64,000 nucleotides of DNA from Phytophthora sp. 'mugwort' (lineage: Eukaryota; Oomycota; Peronosporomycetes; Peronosporales; Peronosporaceae), in assembly GCA_033558025.1 (NCBI GenBank), contig JAUCEF010000001.1, positions 434,001-498,000 of the forward strand, written 5' to 3'. Below the pieces are notes generated by a model. It did no database searches. It saw nothing but the letters and a program-made list of their open reading frames with translations, and was not told where the DNA came from. The position numbers and the translations under genes were made by a program. Shown piece after piece: positions 20,110 through 31,729 of the stretch (the first letter of the stretch is position 1; each line of letters opens with the position of its first letter).

Positions 20110-22340
20110 GAACTAATGAACTAGAATGCTGAATGATTTTCCTAGACTGGAATCCGTTGGAGCCGCTGCAACGACACGAACGAAAGGTTGCAAAGTCTTG
20201 CGGTTCTTCAGAGATATGGTGCCTTGTCGTAAGCGAGTAAGTTGGATTCAGCTCAGATTACGATATGTTGGATATGCAGTGGGGACCGGAGTGCTGACGG
20301 ATGTTAATTGGGCGATCCGAATTCGCAACGTCCAAAGGAGACTGGCAACGGCAACACAAATAGCCCCCAGTGTCGCAAACAGAGTTACGATCCTCAATGT
20401 CATCATGCTCCTGTCGATATTATACACGGCAGCGGCATTGCACAATGGGCGGACAGCCAGGTCCGCAACTTGCAAAAGCAATTTTTATGGAGGCACTCAA
20501 CGAGCACAGAGGCCAGTCGGCATAAAATCAATCTGGACTATTGTTCATGCCAAAACAAGCAGGAGGAGTTGGACTGGCCTCGGTGAAAATTTCTTGTACG
20601 ACCCAACAGGTTAAGCACACAATGCAATGGCTAATCCAACACAGAGATATTTACTACGCTGCATGGCGGTCATGGGCCTTTAATTAGGCAACGCAGCAGT
20701 GGAAGGAAGGAATATCACCCAGGAGCGAATAAAACCGATATAGCAGAAGGACAAATAAGAACCAGGTAACTCGTTGCAGCAACGTATAGGGGCCTGGATT
20801 CAACCCAGTCCAGCAGATACCTGGGCCCAGAAACGAACGGACTACCGGGAACTGGAAAACATGGCGCGGACGGCCATCAGCTGGACAACTGAGGAGGAAT
20901 GGGTAGTAGAAATCCCGACACAACTGCCGGAACGAGGACAAACAAGGAGGAAGAGAACCGGTTTTGGCCAACGTTCTATTGGAACGATAACCCATGGATT
21001 GTGGATCAAACAGGCAACATGCTGTCTACGAAGAAATACGACAGAATTCGAGTGTGCTCAATAGAGGAGTTATATATTCAGCGCATAGGGGCAAAAATAT
21101 ACTCGACGATCATACCGACGGAAGGTCAAAAGACACACCAGCAAGCCAAGCTGAGACGGTGGGCGATAGCACTCCTCGGTAGCTCGCCGAAGATTGCGAT
21201 CGGGGCAGGACTACAAGTAGGACGGAGATACAGCTTCGATACCCGACCAAGTTGCACAATGAATACATCTGGGAAGTAAGGGAGGAAGGGCGCATAAGGG
21301 GACGGCTGCTCAATTGCCCAACAAATCCGGGTGAAATCATTGAGTTGGAGCAAATGACGAATGGGATCCATTGGAGGGTGAAAACACAGGAAGAGGACGC
21401 GACGACGGTGGTAGTAGACATACAGAATTTACGGAGATTTGAACGAGAAGGGAGCAAAGTGTTTTTTTTGCGCGCCCGCGTCTTCATCGATTTCCGTGGG
21501 CGGTGTCGGACACAATTGCGAACAGACATGTGGTAAAGGCTCTCAAGAAGCAACCCTTCAAGAAATATAAAAGAGAAGGAGCAGTGCTGGAAAGAACGAT
21601 CAAGGCGTTGCAAAACTCAGCAGGTAGTAGCGAATGGCAGGCAGCTGCATTACAACAAACTCCGAAGAGTGTGGGCGCAACAACAACGAAATAACGGAAT
21701 ATTAAGTTTGGGTGGCGTACCGAGTCCATCTACGTCTAGTCAACCTGTTTCATGAGGGGAGAATACTGAACAGTAGCTGCCGGAGAGTGCAAGGCTGTAG
21801 TGAGACAAAGGAGACACTGGAGCACGTTTTTTGGGAGTGTCCTTGTGCGCAGGCGTGCTGGCAGAAACTCGTCTGTCACTATACGGGAGAACGATGGGGA
21901 ATAGGCAGCATTCAAGGCTTCATAACCAACTGCGCAAGTCGTTTAGCACCGAGATTGTCTAGAGGGACATTGGCATGAGCACCCGGATGACGAAGAACAA
22001 TACCAGGTCGAGTGGAAGCGCATGTGGCGCATACTCAGCAGCGTATGCATTACATGCTTGTGGATCCAGAGGAACTTCGTGGTGTTTTTTTTCAACAAGA
22101 AGAGGTAACAGTAGATGGAAGTGTGGTCGAATTCTGGGCAACAGGGATGAGACAGCTTAAGGCCCTAGCGAAGCAAGAAGGTAGGCGGCCGGAAAAAAAT
22201 TATCCAAGGGACTCGACTTCTGCAGTGCCAATACGCATTAGAGCGACAGCCTAGAGAGCAATTACCACAAGTGATAAGCCCCGTACAACCACCGGACCGG
22301 CGTGCAGAACCGGCGTTGCTAACCAGGCTAAGGACCTACC
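20110..22340 (+). mobile_element. 5'-truncated LINE retrotransposon remnant
   Basis: Several plus-strand frames together read as the 3' half of a LINE ORF2. At 20300-20590 comes the post-reverse-transcriptase region: IRNVQRRLATATQIAPSVAN, then VIMLLSILYTAAA and, in another frame, VRNLQKQFLW. At 21780-21960 a CCHC-like motif appears in C..TKETLEHVFWECPCAQACW, the zinc-knuckle region typical of L1/Tad-like C-termini. The palm domain with the YADD-type motif is missing, consistent with 5' truncation. Multiple frame changes show that it is dead. It begins right after the 3' flank of transporter copy 2. The 3' end, including any tail before the CT repeat at 22.4 kb, is approximate. Confidence 0.65.
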
Positions 22341-22375
22341 AGACATCTAGTCGCCTATAATGCCCAAACAGAAAA

Positions 22376-22392
22376 GTCTGTCTGTCTGTCTG

Positions 22393-22488
<96 letters not shown>

Positions 22489-22500
22489 CCTCCCCCCCCT
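22376..22500 (+). repeat. long CT (GA) dinucleotide microsatellite
   Basis: A short CTGT-rich lead-in is followed by about 50 nearly perfect CT dinucleotides (roughly 22389-22483), ending in CCCTCCCTCCCCCCCCTCTC. The tract lies just after the LINE 3' end. Its length makes it likely to be polymorphic. Confidence 0.95.
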
Positions 22501-22659
22501 CTCTCCCATTTTACCTTAAGTGCGGGAGGAATCAATACAAGGAAGTTTAGCTACTACTATAGTTTTCAATACACCATAAATACTGTAAAGTTGCCGACAT
22601 TGGCCGACACTGCCGACAAACATAAACATGCAAAAAAGACGGGGTGTTATCTTTAAAGA

Positions 22660-22870
22660 TATCTATCACCCAGCTGTGCGCTTCGCGCACTCCCACCGGC
22701 CCTAGTGCTCGCTGCGCTGGCTGGGCAAGAACCCTAAGCCCGCTACGACTCGCAAGCTTCACTCCCGCTTGCAGCTCACTGCGCTCGCTTGGGCAGAATC
22801 CCAAGCCCGCCGCGGCTCGCACGCTTCGCCTCCGCTTGAACGGGGGACATGACACCCGTCCCCCTTGCCG
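22660..22870. repeat. GC-rich degenerate tandem repeat, unit about 66 bp
   Basis: Two similar units begin at about 22707 and 22773: GCTCGCTGCGCTGGCTGGGC and GCTCACTGCGCTCGCTTGGG. Both continue through AAGCCCGC and CTCGCA-GCTTC. A partial unit precedes them (GCGCTTCGCGCACTCCC). The block is much more GC-rich than its surroundings. No coding function is evident. Confidence 0.6.
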
Positions 22871-23800
22871 ACCAATCAGAAGGCTAAAGTACTCTTTTAA
22901 ACTTGTTTCTTGTATAGTTTGATCAATTTGCACCATTTGACTTACTCGATGTTTACTCTCCGCTTAAGTACGGTCGGCAGTTTGATGATATTCATCGATG
23001 TTTTATTCGTCGAAATTGTGATATTTCGTTCATCTTGGTAGTACTTTAAATAGGCTGACTACAATTGACAGCCTACCCCTTATTAGCTTAACCCTAAAAC
23101 CCTTAGCCTTAATGGCTACGTGGACCTACTATTTCGACATATACCGGTCGAAAGAGTAAAAACGTATTGTTTATTAACCGGTATTTTGTACTGGTACAAA
23201 TGTCTAGAGCTGGTTTTCCTCTAGAATTGGGCGCTTTACCGCCTAAATACCAAAACATATGATCATCGGCTCGATGTGTCAAAATATTTAGAGTGCGTTC
23301 CTCCTCTCTAATTTCCAATGCGCCTTACGGGACATCATAGATAGATATCCTGAGAAATGTATCAGTGATAACGTAAAGCAGCAGGATGCATAGGGTTAGC
23401 CAGAATACAATGATAAAGCATCCATTTGCGTGCTGATTTTGATGATATTGGTTCTGAGAACGGTCATATTAGAATGGTATCCATCCAAAACACGTCAACC
23501 GTATTGGATATGATTTAGTGTGGGTGCGCAATTAGTGTGGGTACCTCTAGTTGTCCAAGTACCTATATTCGAGAGCGCGAATAGTGCGGACCAGACTAAT
23601 TACAGTTTTTTGCTGTAGATGACTAAATACAGAGGAGCCTCGCAAGCAAGTGTTGTGTATTGCTTTTATTTACCACTTTTCTCGACCATACCGAACAACA
23701 CATAGCAAAATATTTTGTAACGAAATTTCTCCAGTTCAGTTGCGGATAGAGGCTCCGTATCGGTTGATACTGCGTCGTCAGACGTCAGAATATGCTTTGA
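22871..23800. other. AT-rich intergenic stretch
   Basis: I see no supported gene. Short frames here have no recognisable domain and base composition is low in GC, as expected for old transposon-derived sequence. Confidence 0.3.
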
Positions 23801-23804
23801 TACA

Positions 23805-24420
23805 TCATGACCAAACCAGTGCGCTACATATACACCACCACTGAAGCCGTCGCGATGAAACCATGCTCGATACAGACGGCTCTCGAGCTGAAATACTGGA
23901 TTGAGAATGGGCTAATACACCATTTCCACTGTGGTTTTTTGTCTTAGTAGTCTTGACTGTGAATAGGGTCGTAAACCCACATCTTTCGTCTTTTAATGCC
24001 AAAGATGGCCCCGCGCAAGTGTGGGATGTCGAGATTAACGTAAATCGGACTTAGAATCGTCATATCTTTTGACACTTGCTAAAAATGAAAGCTTCTGTTT
24101 CAACAAGCTTATTTCGCTGTTTTTCATTAACATATGCTGCGAATGTAGGATCGGCAATCAATACACGGGGAGCACGGTTTTATGAAGCGTGTTCAGCAAT
24201 TCGGGCTGCAGCTGCAACCATGCATTGGTCACTTAGCCAGCCTTCATTGCCAAATCGAATGAGCTCTGCAAATTCAACCACTTGGTCACCCGGATTAATA
24301 GCGCCCCACATATCCATGAATTCGATATCACCAATAATGTGAGTACGCTCTTTCTCACTATCTGAATTATCTAGCTCAACGTTTTATACATGACCGCAAA
24401 AGATCTGACCCCGCTGATTA
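23805..24420 (-). pseudogene. fragment resembling a C48 (Ulp1-like) protease of a transposon
   Basis: Read on the minus strand, 24340-24080 gives a segment with EFAELIRFGNEGWLSDQCM, then AAAARIAEHAS, a stop, and VLIADPTFAAYV. The continuation at 24002-23805 contains LKDERCGFTTLF. The 'GWLSDxxM' plus 'P' pattern recalls the Ulp1-type cysteine protease domains carried by some Mutator-like elements. Internal stops show that it is not functional. The assignment is a weak pattern match; another transposon-encoded protein is possible. Confidence 0.3.
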
Positions 24421-25033
24421 ATTTGAGATCGAGTGCCAATCGCTCATAGCTTGAACGTCCGTTGATTTAAAAGTACCCACGTTAAGAATCACAAAAGCAA
24501 TATCTGCGTCACATAACGATTCCTCGTTTGATGTTGCACGCATCTCTAAATTTTTGAATGCTGTGACACATTTTTTTTGCAAGCATCTTTGCAGAGCACA
24601 CCTATTAGACTCGCTGATGCAATATTGAACACAAGTCGTTTGTTTGTTGGTACGTAGTTAATGTCGAGTTTGTAATGAAATGATTTATAGTTGGCATTAA
24701 CCAAGTATACCCAACTTCACACCAACTCTATACCAACTATATACCAAGACAACAAGATCGAAGAGTCTCACGTCGCTGAATTATTCAGACCAAGGCTGCT
24801 ATATTCTGAACGTCCAAATATAGTTCATTTTCATTCTGCACGTGTTGTATCTTCAAGCTCTGACTTACATAGAGCGACCCCATTTTATCCCAAAAATTGG
24901 ATACAGAGAACTCCGGGTATAAGGACCACATTTGTCCCTCGGGAAACGCCACACTCTTATACGTATACTCGGTTAAAAGAGCCCTCCCCCCGACTAGAAT
25001 ATGGAACCTACTATCTAGAATTACAAGTACCGC
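24421..25033. other. intergenic between transposon remnants
   Basis: A 127-codon plus-strand frame (24691-25074) has no recognisable domain and I do not call it. The sequence includes short internal repeats (ACCAACT/ATACCAA near 24700-24750). No gene is supported. Confidence 0.25.
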
Positions 25034-25834
25034 TTGAAAGCGAAGTGGTCTGTGATCCGCTTTTGCTTCTTTGATGCGACTTTCATCTTCCGGCTGACGC
25101 TCATTGCTTCCTGGATGGTGGACGAGCAGCTACCCAATGCGAACAGGTACACCTGGAGCTTTTGTGCGGCAACCAGAGCTTCCTGTTGTGTGAAAAGAGC
25201 ATTTTCCTGCTCATCTTCGGTAGAGCTGTCGTCTCATCAGGCAGTACGGGGTCTTCAGTCATAACACTGTTGTCCTGTTCCAAAAGCATGTCGTCCACGG
25301 CGACGTACGCCTCTGCGTTCATTGCGTCATTAAATGAGAGCTGCGAAATCAGCAGGTCCAGCTCATGCAAGTCGTTCGTCCTTCGCGGCTCGCTATCCTG
25401 CTCTACAGCGGCTCCCATTGCTTCCGAGATGATCTGTGTGTACCTTCAACAGTGTCGTACCGTCGCTGAGGTTACTGCGTCCCAGGCGTCCACTGAGATC
25501 TTGATAGCTGCCAACAGATCCAACCATACAGTTAAGCTAGGTTGATCCACAAGCCATTGAACAAACCGTCTCTTGTAGTGTAGCTTGAAGTTTCTGACGA
25601 TGCCGGCATCCATCGGCTGTAGCATTGCTGTAGTGTTGGGGGGGAGAGAAAATGAACGAGCACATTCGAGAGCTCGATGTGTGCGTGTCCTGGGGCGTTT
25701 CCACGAGGAGTAGAATTTTGCGGTCATGCATGCGAAGATTAAACAAACGTAGCCATTTGACGAACACATCCAAAGTCGTCCACGCTTTCTTGTTCGCGAA
25801 AAAATGGATTCTCAGCTGATTCACGTTCACGCCC
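25034..25834 (-). pseudogene. pogo transposase, C-terminal half
   Basis: The minus strand reads KGVNVNQLRIHFFANKKAWT at 25837-25780, then WLRLFNLRMHDRKILLLV (second catalytic-Asp strand, with the Asp-Asn replaced), and SLPPNTTAMLQPMDAGIVRN with FKLHYKRRF. This is the canonical order of a pogo/Tigger DDE_1 domain. An acidic C-terminal frame continues to about 25100. At least two frame changes are needed, so it is broken. It is the downstream half of the gene whose N-terminal half lies at 30001-30742; the two are separated by a piggyBac-like insertion. Confidence 0.75.
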
Positions 25835-25838
25835 TTAA
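25835..25838. repeat. TTAA target duplication, left
   Basis: TTAA lies at the point where pogo coding stops. On the minus strand it reads into GGGCGTGAACGTG, coding for the residues after CFK. Confidence 0.65.
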
Positions 25839-28800
25839 CCGGATGCTGCATAATGCAGCATTACCATTTTGCTTATGCTGCATATATTGCATAAACAAAC
25901 TAGACTTGGAGTTTGTATGGTGTGTATTTTCCATCGCGACAGAGCATACAAACGTTAAGACATAGGTACGTCTTGTCTCTGTTTGCGCCTTTCTTTTCCT
26001 TACGAGGATGGGATCAGTTCTGTCTAAATTTAAATATAGCTTTCGACAGGTAGCATCTGTGCCCACCTGATTTATATCATTTTGCGGAGGCAACAGGCAC
26101 CCAACGAGCGGCTCTCAGTCGGCCCCTTCCTCCGCCTTTACCAAAATTCGCCTCATTCGAGGATTTGCGGGCGAGGGGCACTAGTCGAGAGGAGAACACA
26201 ATGGTGCGGTCGATAGGCAAAAGTTTGCGCGAAAGCGAGATGACGGGGAGGGACCTTTCATTCAAGTCCGTTTGGAAGGAACTCAAGGATCAAGACTGGA
26301 CGCGCAAAGCACCCCCGCCACGCAGTCTGGACGAGCGGTACTGGTACATTCTACCGAACGGAAACCGCAACGGCACGATTGACTACTTTCTGGGCGAAGT
26401 GGCAGTACTTGAGTACTACGCAAACGGTAAATCTCGTTTGAATGCTCCTAGATATGGTGGCTGATCTAACAGTGAGTTGAGATGCCTCGTAGTGCTGCGG
26501 AGCCAAGCACGCGGAGCTGCTCCAACGCCCAACACGCTTGCATCAGGCGATGCCCAAGTTGTTCGCGATACCTGTAACGCCGTTATAGAAGTATCAGAGG
26601 CACGTGAAGCTGCACGTGCAGCTGAGGACCGCGCACCTATCGCCGCAATATCTGCAGCTGATGCATCTGCTGGTGATCATGCCCCGTGTGGCAGTACCAA
26701 AACTACAACACCACCTCCTACTGTTCAACGTCGCGGAAATGGAATGAGGCCATCAAAATGACCTACGCGACGCGCACTGATTCAACCTCTGGGAAGGACA
26801 CCAGCTCGAACCCCACACTCAGTTCCCCAGAACTAACTGCGACTTCACCGTATGTTCAAGCTGACGACGTCAATGATAGCGATGATGCATGTTCATGCTC
26901 TTCGTTGGTGCTTGACGATGACTCCGTGAATTCGCCTGGAGTACGAAGCGACTCCAACTATGGTATGTTATACTGTATATTATGTTGTCTGGTATGTTGC
27001 ATACTCGCTGCATAGTATGCTGCACTGTATTCTGAATGTGTATACTATCTGTCGAACTGCAAACTAACTGCTTCGTTTTCAATTCTGTAGCGGATGATGA
27101 TGAAGACCATGGAAACGCACTGGGGAGTGAGCTGTTAGCCGACAACGATGATGAATTGAACACGGTAGATGACAGCGAAAGCTCAGCTCTGTTCGGCACA
27201 ACGCATTCGAGCGATGAAGCAGAGAGGGATGACGTGGAGACGGAAGAGTACGGTTCGGAAGATGAGGATGATTCATTCTGCGTACCTGAAGATGCTCGTG
27301 ACGATCCTGATGAAACCGAAATCGCTGCCGAGGTTCTTCGCAGAAAGCGTTCTGGACAGCTTCAGCGGAGAAGACGCAGTACTGGACGGAACTTGAAAAA
27401 CGCTGTTTTGCGCAACATGTCGACCACGGGATGGGACGACATCGTCGAACCAGACATTCGCGAACATATCATGACGCCTTACGAGCCTGTGGATAATACA
27501 AGGAGTTACTCTGGTTTGCGCCAAGGATACTCGGGGCCTACGGCAGAGGTGCTACGACGAGGTGACTCCCCCGTTACGCTATTTTTTTACTTCATGCCAG
27601 GGGTACTGTGGCAGCACATTGCCGCGTGTTCAAACGACTACCACCTGGAAATGCTTCCTCGGCATGTTACCGAGGCGTACCAGCGCTATCGAGAGAAACA
27701 ACGGCTGAATTCCGCTAATGAAGAAGACAAGACGTGACATCCAGCACGAGTTGGAATGGATAAAACTGATTCAACCACACGAACCCTGTGCAACTTCGTG
27801 GGTCTACTGGCGGCAAGGACTATTGCCCCTAACCGTGAAAAACTACCCAACCACTGGAAAACGACGGATGAAGTCAGGCAGCAAACATTCCCTTGCTGCC
27901 TGCCTTATGATGCAATGCGTCGAACACAACTATTCCGTAGTCTGCGTTTAGTCACGCGGTTGCTTTGGATCTGTACTGCGCGCGATAGATACATGGAGAT
28001 ATCGCGGAATCTCCACTTCAACCTGAACAACGACCCTCGCACACTCACTGATCGTACTTGGAAGATCCGCAAGGTCGTCAAAGTGCTACAGGGAACGTTT
28101 ACACGTGGGTACATTGCACCCGCACACTTGCTTTTGACGTAGCGGTTCTGCCTAGTCGATCGAGTTTCAACAAGATGCGGGTGTACATGAAGGACAACCC
28201 CCACAAGTTGGACACGAAGCTCTTCATGTTGCGCAGTATCGTCACCGCGTACTGCATTCGATAACTTTGTTTTGGTTGATACAAAATATTATGCTGTTTA
28301 TGCAGTTTACGCTAACATGGAATTGATGTTATTATCCTGCATATTAACGGGTTTGAGGTTACTGCACACAAAGCAGACATGAAGTCAAGGCCTACCGCCG
28401 TGGTCCGAAACCTGCTCGAAGCGTTCGGTCGTGACGCGAGAAGGCAAGGAATGCGGTTAGTGGTGATCGATCGCTTTTATACATCTGTGGCGCTGGCAGT
28501 TTAGTTGCTGCTTATAGGCTTCTACTGCGTCGGAACTATCATGACCAACCGGCTCGGCTATTGCAAGCAAGTCATAGAGAAGAAGAAAAAACTCGACCGG
28601 CCTCTATTGTATGTGGTTCGTTTAAGGTCGCAACGCCCAAGTTGGTGCCTGACATCAAAGCGATAAACTGGTGCGATTCTCGCCCGTACGTTTTCTCTGT
28701 ACTGGTGGCAGCCTCGAAATTGACAGCGTCGTGAGGCAGACGGGCCAAACCAAGTGGAAGTGCTGTGCACCAGATTGGTGAAGGACTACCACGCCTTCAT

Positions 28801-29996
28801 GGGGGGCGTGGATGTCCATGAATAGTTGCGCCTCCAATGATACTTACTACAGCGCGCCCTCCGTTTTCGCAAGTACTACAAGTCGTTGGTGCTGGGTTTG
28901 ATTCACCTGGCCATAGCGAATGGGTACGTAGTTCACAAGACGCATCAAAAGAGCAAGGAGTCTCAGCCACTTACACACCTGAAGCATATGAAGCGATTAC
29001 TCCAGTTGCGCCAGTTGCAGCCGGCAATATGTACGAAGCCAACAGTTTTGGCGCGCAGCGCCAACCTTCCCAACCAGTGTACCAGCCCCGACCGGCAGCA
29101 CCCAAGGATCCACGCACAGACCGCGCCAAAGTGACGAATGGCGAAATGAAGCATCGCAGGCGAAACGGCGACAGCGGACATGCAAGGTCTGCTTTGTTGT
29201 CCGAACCGACACACAGCGAGCATCCACAACGATGTTCTACTGCAGCGACTGCAACACTAGGGGCCAATCTTTCTCTGCATGCGTGCGCGGCTTGAAGTCC
29301 GGGGAGTGAGAATGACGTGCTGGAATATGTGGCATACGGGATGAGCAGAAAGCTGATCCCAGTCGAGAATAACAGAGGTATTCGAGTACGTGTCAAGTGT
29401 AACCAGGTATTCCATCGACGCCGGGTACTCCAGCTACTCCGACTCCGCGCAATAATCGTCGAACGAACCCGTAGGCACTAAGCTGCATATTATCCTGCCG
29501 CTAAACTGAATAAATGCAGGATAGGACTTTGCAAATTGCATTCGGGTAGCTACAACACACTTTGAAGTACAACATGTTTCGCATGTCTTCATGCATGCTC
29601 ATCCTGACTGCATCCTGAACCTCATCTTTTCACTCAAGGTTGCAGCTTTCAGATGATTGCGTTACTTTGTAGAGGTGACCCCCCAACTTCGTATGTGAAC
29701 ATTTGTATGGGAAATTTTGATTTCAACTTTTTGAAAATGAAGATTTAGGACGTGCTGCTTCTGTTCACGGGCTGTCAGTGACTGCCCCGTCACTTTCTGC
29801 CATACGCTGCAGTGCACCATAACAGTGGATGGAATATGGGGGGTATGCAGATATGCAGATTAAGGCAACTTTAGCACAGCTTTAACACTATAATCCAAAT
29901 CCCTGTTCGGATCCCTATCCCGTTTCATACAAACGTCAAGTCAAATTAACCGGTATATGCAGGTTAAGTTTACCTTTGATCTCCGGTTTGGAGAAA
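25839..29996 (+). mobile_element. piggyBac-like DNA transposon inserted in pogo
   Basis: This interval separates the two halves of a pogo transposase and is flanked by TTAA on both sides, the known piggyBac target. It contains a decayed piggyBac transposase on the plus strand. The left end begins CCGGATGCTGCATAATGCAG. The right end does not show a clean inverted match, and a second TTAA at 29964-29967 preceded by TATATGCAGG is an alternative boundary that also keeps the pogo frame open. The element identity is well supported by its transposase; the exact right boundary is not. Confidence 0.65.
26165..29480 (+). pseudogene. piggyBac transposase (DDE_Tnp_1_7), decayed
   Basis: Plus-strand frames read in family order. 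An N-terminal acidic region runs from 26780 to 27400. DSPVTLFFYFMPGVLWQHIA with acidic flanks follows at 27560-27640. At 27900-28100 comes LPYDAMRRTQLFRSL, LHFNLNND and WKIRKVVKVLQGTF, the first part of the DDE domain. RVYMKDNPHKLDTKLFMLRS lies at 28170-28260. FYTSVALAV, a stop, then LLLIGFYCVGTIMTNRLGYC lies at 28470-28570. At 28800-28930 a GGVDVH-type block and LRFRKYYKSLVLGLIHLAIA appear. A C-terminal Cys-rich segment (CKVC...FYCSDCNTRG) lies at 29180-29270. Stops and frame changes are numerous. An intron is possible near 26960-27090, where a frame change falls inside an AT-rich GT...AG stretch. Confidence 0.8.
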
Positions 29997-30000
29997 TTAA
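29997..30000. repeat. TTAA target duplication, right
   Basis: This TTAA directly abuts pogo coding. The minus strand reads CCCCGATGCTTTAA, coding for PRCF plus the first base pair of the next Lys codon. Joining it to the left TTAA gives an uninterrupted CFKGVN. Confidence 0.6.
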
Positions 30001-30742
30001 AGCATCGGGGCCGATCGTATCGATTAATGATAATCGGCGTCAGCTTTTCACTCCCATCCAGATTGCTGCGAAGACCGACCGTTATGAGGGTTTTATCTTT
30101 TTCCGGCCTGCGATTTTCGTGTAGCTAGACTTTTGCTAGGTAGCATCCAGTAAAACAGGGCTGTTTCGTCCATGTTAAACACGTCCGCCGCGGAGTACGT
30201 GCCTAACAGCTCCATCAATTCAGCTCGGTGTCGAGCGATCTCGCTGGTGTCGACTGAGGCCAGCTCACCGTGAAGCACATGCAACTTAATGCCGTGTCTC
30301 TTCTTAATGCGCTAAATCCATGAAAGCGAAATCGAATCCTCTCGCCCGACAAGCTTGTTGGCTTTTGCTTAGAGAATGTCGTCAGAAGAAGGACCTGGCT
30401 CTGCTTATTGTGCACGAAAGCTAAGAGCTCAGGCTCGAGTATTGCGTCTGTTGGCGGGTGCTTCTTCTTCAGTGCTTCGTTGGCAGTGTCATCAAGCGGA
30501 GTTTTAATCATTCTTCCCACTGTGGAGCGAACGACTTGCTTAGAGAACGTAGCCACCGACCATGCCTGAAGGTCTCCTTGTGAGTGCTTTGGATGAGCCT
30601 TGCTGTGTCGCCGAAATATATTCTTTTCCAGAATACTCAGATGCTCCCGCGTGGACGATGGTGCGTGAGGACGACATGGTGACTGCAGAAATGAGGCGAG
30701 AAAAACTGCGTTGTAACTGGCTGTGGTGCTCCTGACAGCCAA
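30001..30742 (-). pseudogene. pogo transposase, N-terminal half
   Basis: The minus strand from 30742 reads an N-terminal DNA-binding region (STREHLSILEKNIFRRHSKA, then LQAWSVATFSKQ), followed by a CENP-B-type second helix-turn-helix region (EPELLAFVHNKQSQ). The DDE domain starts with ADVFNMDETALFYWMLPSKS, where the Asp is the first catalytic residue. It continues, after a one-base frame slip, through TLITVGLRSNLDGSEKLTP and ends at PRCF beside a TTAA. Stops and slips show it is inactive. The C-terminal half continues at 25834 on the same strand. Confidence 0.78.
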
Positions 30743-31729
30743 TCGTTGGTGCTCTTTATAGTCGTATAATCGTATAGCCGATCTGCCTTAGAATTTGTAT
30801 AGGAAAAATCGGGACCGAGAAGTCGCGCTCTAACAGCCGGTTTAATCTTTTAGCCGGTGGCCGTACAGAGCAAGGTGGAACTACAGTTCCTAAGAGCACT
30901 ATTACGAGAGCTCGAACCACAGATAATCGAAGAGTCGAAAGGTTGGGCACAAAAGACAGGAGCTTGTTGTCCACTGAGCAGATTTGGGATTGAGGAGGAA
31001 AAGCCTTGCGGCATACCACACACACCCCACCCCCACCCCTCGGAGTTATCTCTAAGTACTATAGAGCTACAACGCGCTAGACTAAATCCTTCACTCTACA
31101 GGTCAATCCGTCCATCGAACTTGATGGAGGCGCAACTTTCTATGAGCTCTGAGTTCACAGGTGAGGCATCATTACTCATAGTTCCAGATGCGTTACTACT
31201 ATCATAAATTCCAGGATGCCATTAATACGCACGATGTCCCGACGATCACCAATTTCAACGTGTCTCGCTCCTGCAGCGAGTGAACTGAATTATAAGCTAA
31301 ATATGGTTATGGTGGTCTCTTGATCGGCTAGGCCTGGATCAGAAAATGACTTAAATAGAGACCCTAGCGAGGCAATTGTTGTTATCAATTTCCCAGGCCA
31401 GCTCACAGCTACACATGGGCTATAAGGAAAGAGCCAACGCAAGCCTGATCATAGGGTGCAGGTTGGCGACGCGAGAAGGCTAGAGAGGGTGAGAAGAGGG
31501 CAGTTTGTAAATGATCTCAATACCACCCTAAATAGGAGCCCCTCACTGTGCGGGTGTATTTTTGTATTGCTATTAAAGTACCAATACTGGTACAGATGAA
31601 CGAAATTCACAATTTCGACGAATAAAGAACGGTGTACCGAATTGAAAACTAGTAGTTTGAAAACCACAAATGAATTCCCAAGATGTTTCCTAAGGACAGC
31701 AAATCGACTCAAATACATTAAATGGCATC
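30743..31729. other. intergenic with dispersed repeat
   Basis: No gene is supported. It includes the dispersed repeat copy at 31180-31315. The last 90 bases before 31730 resemble the 3' flank of transporter copy 2 (20023-20100), so this stretch is the shared downstream sequence of copy 3. Confidence 0.4.
31180..31315 (+). repeat. dispersed repeat, copy b
   Basis: Similar to 15605-15790: GTTCCAGATGCGTTACTACT, then AAATTCCAG, ATGTCCCGACGATC and GCGAGTGAACTGAA appear in the same order. It lies in the same orientation and has no recognisable coding content. Confidence 0.6.

Noticed and set aside
20126..20614. 162-codon frame as a host gene
   Set aside because: It reads as a frame-shifted part of a LINE ORF2 together with neighbouring frames.
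24691..25074. 127-codon plus-strand frame as a gene
   Set aside because: No recognisable domain, low-complexity start made of repeated ACCAACT/ATACCAA, and a location between transposon remnants.
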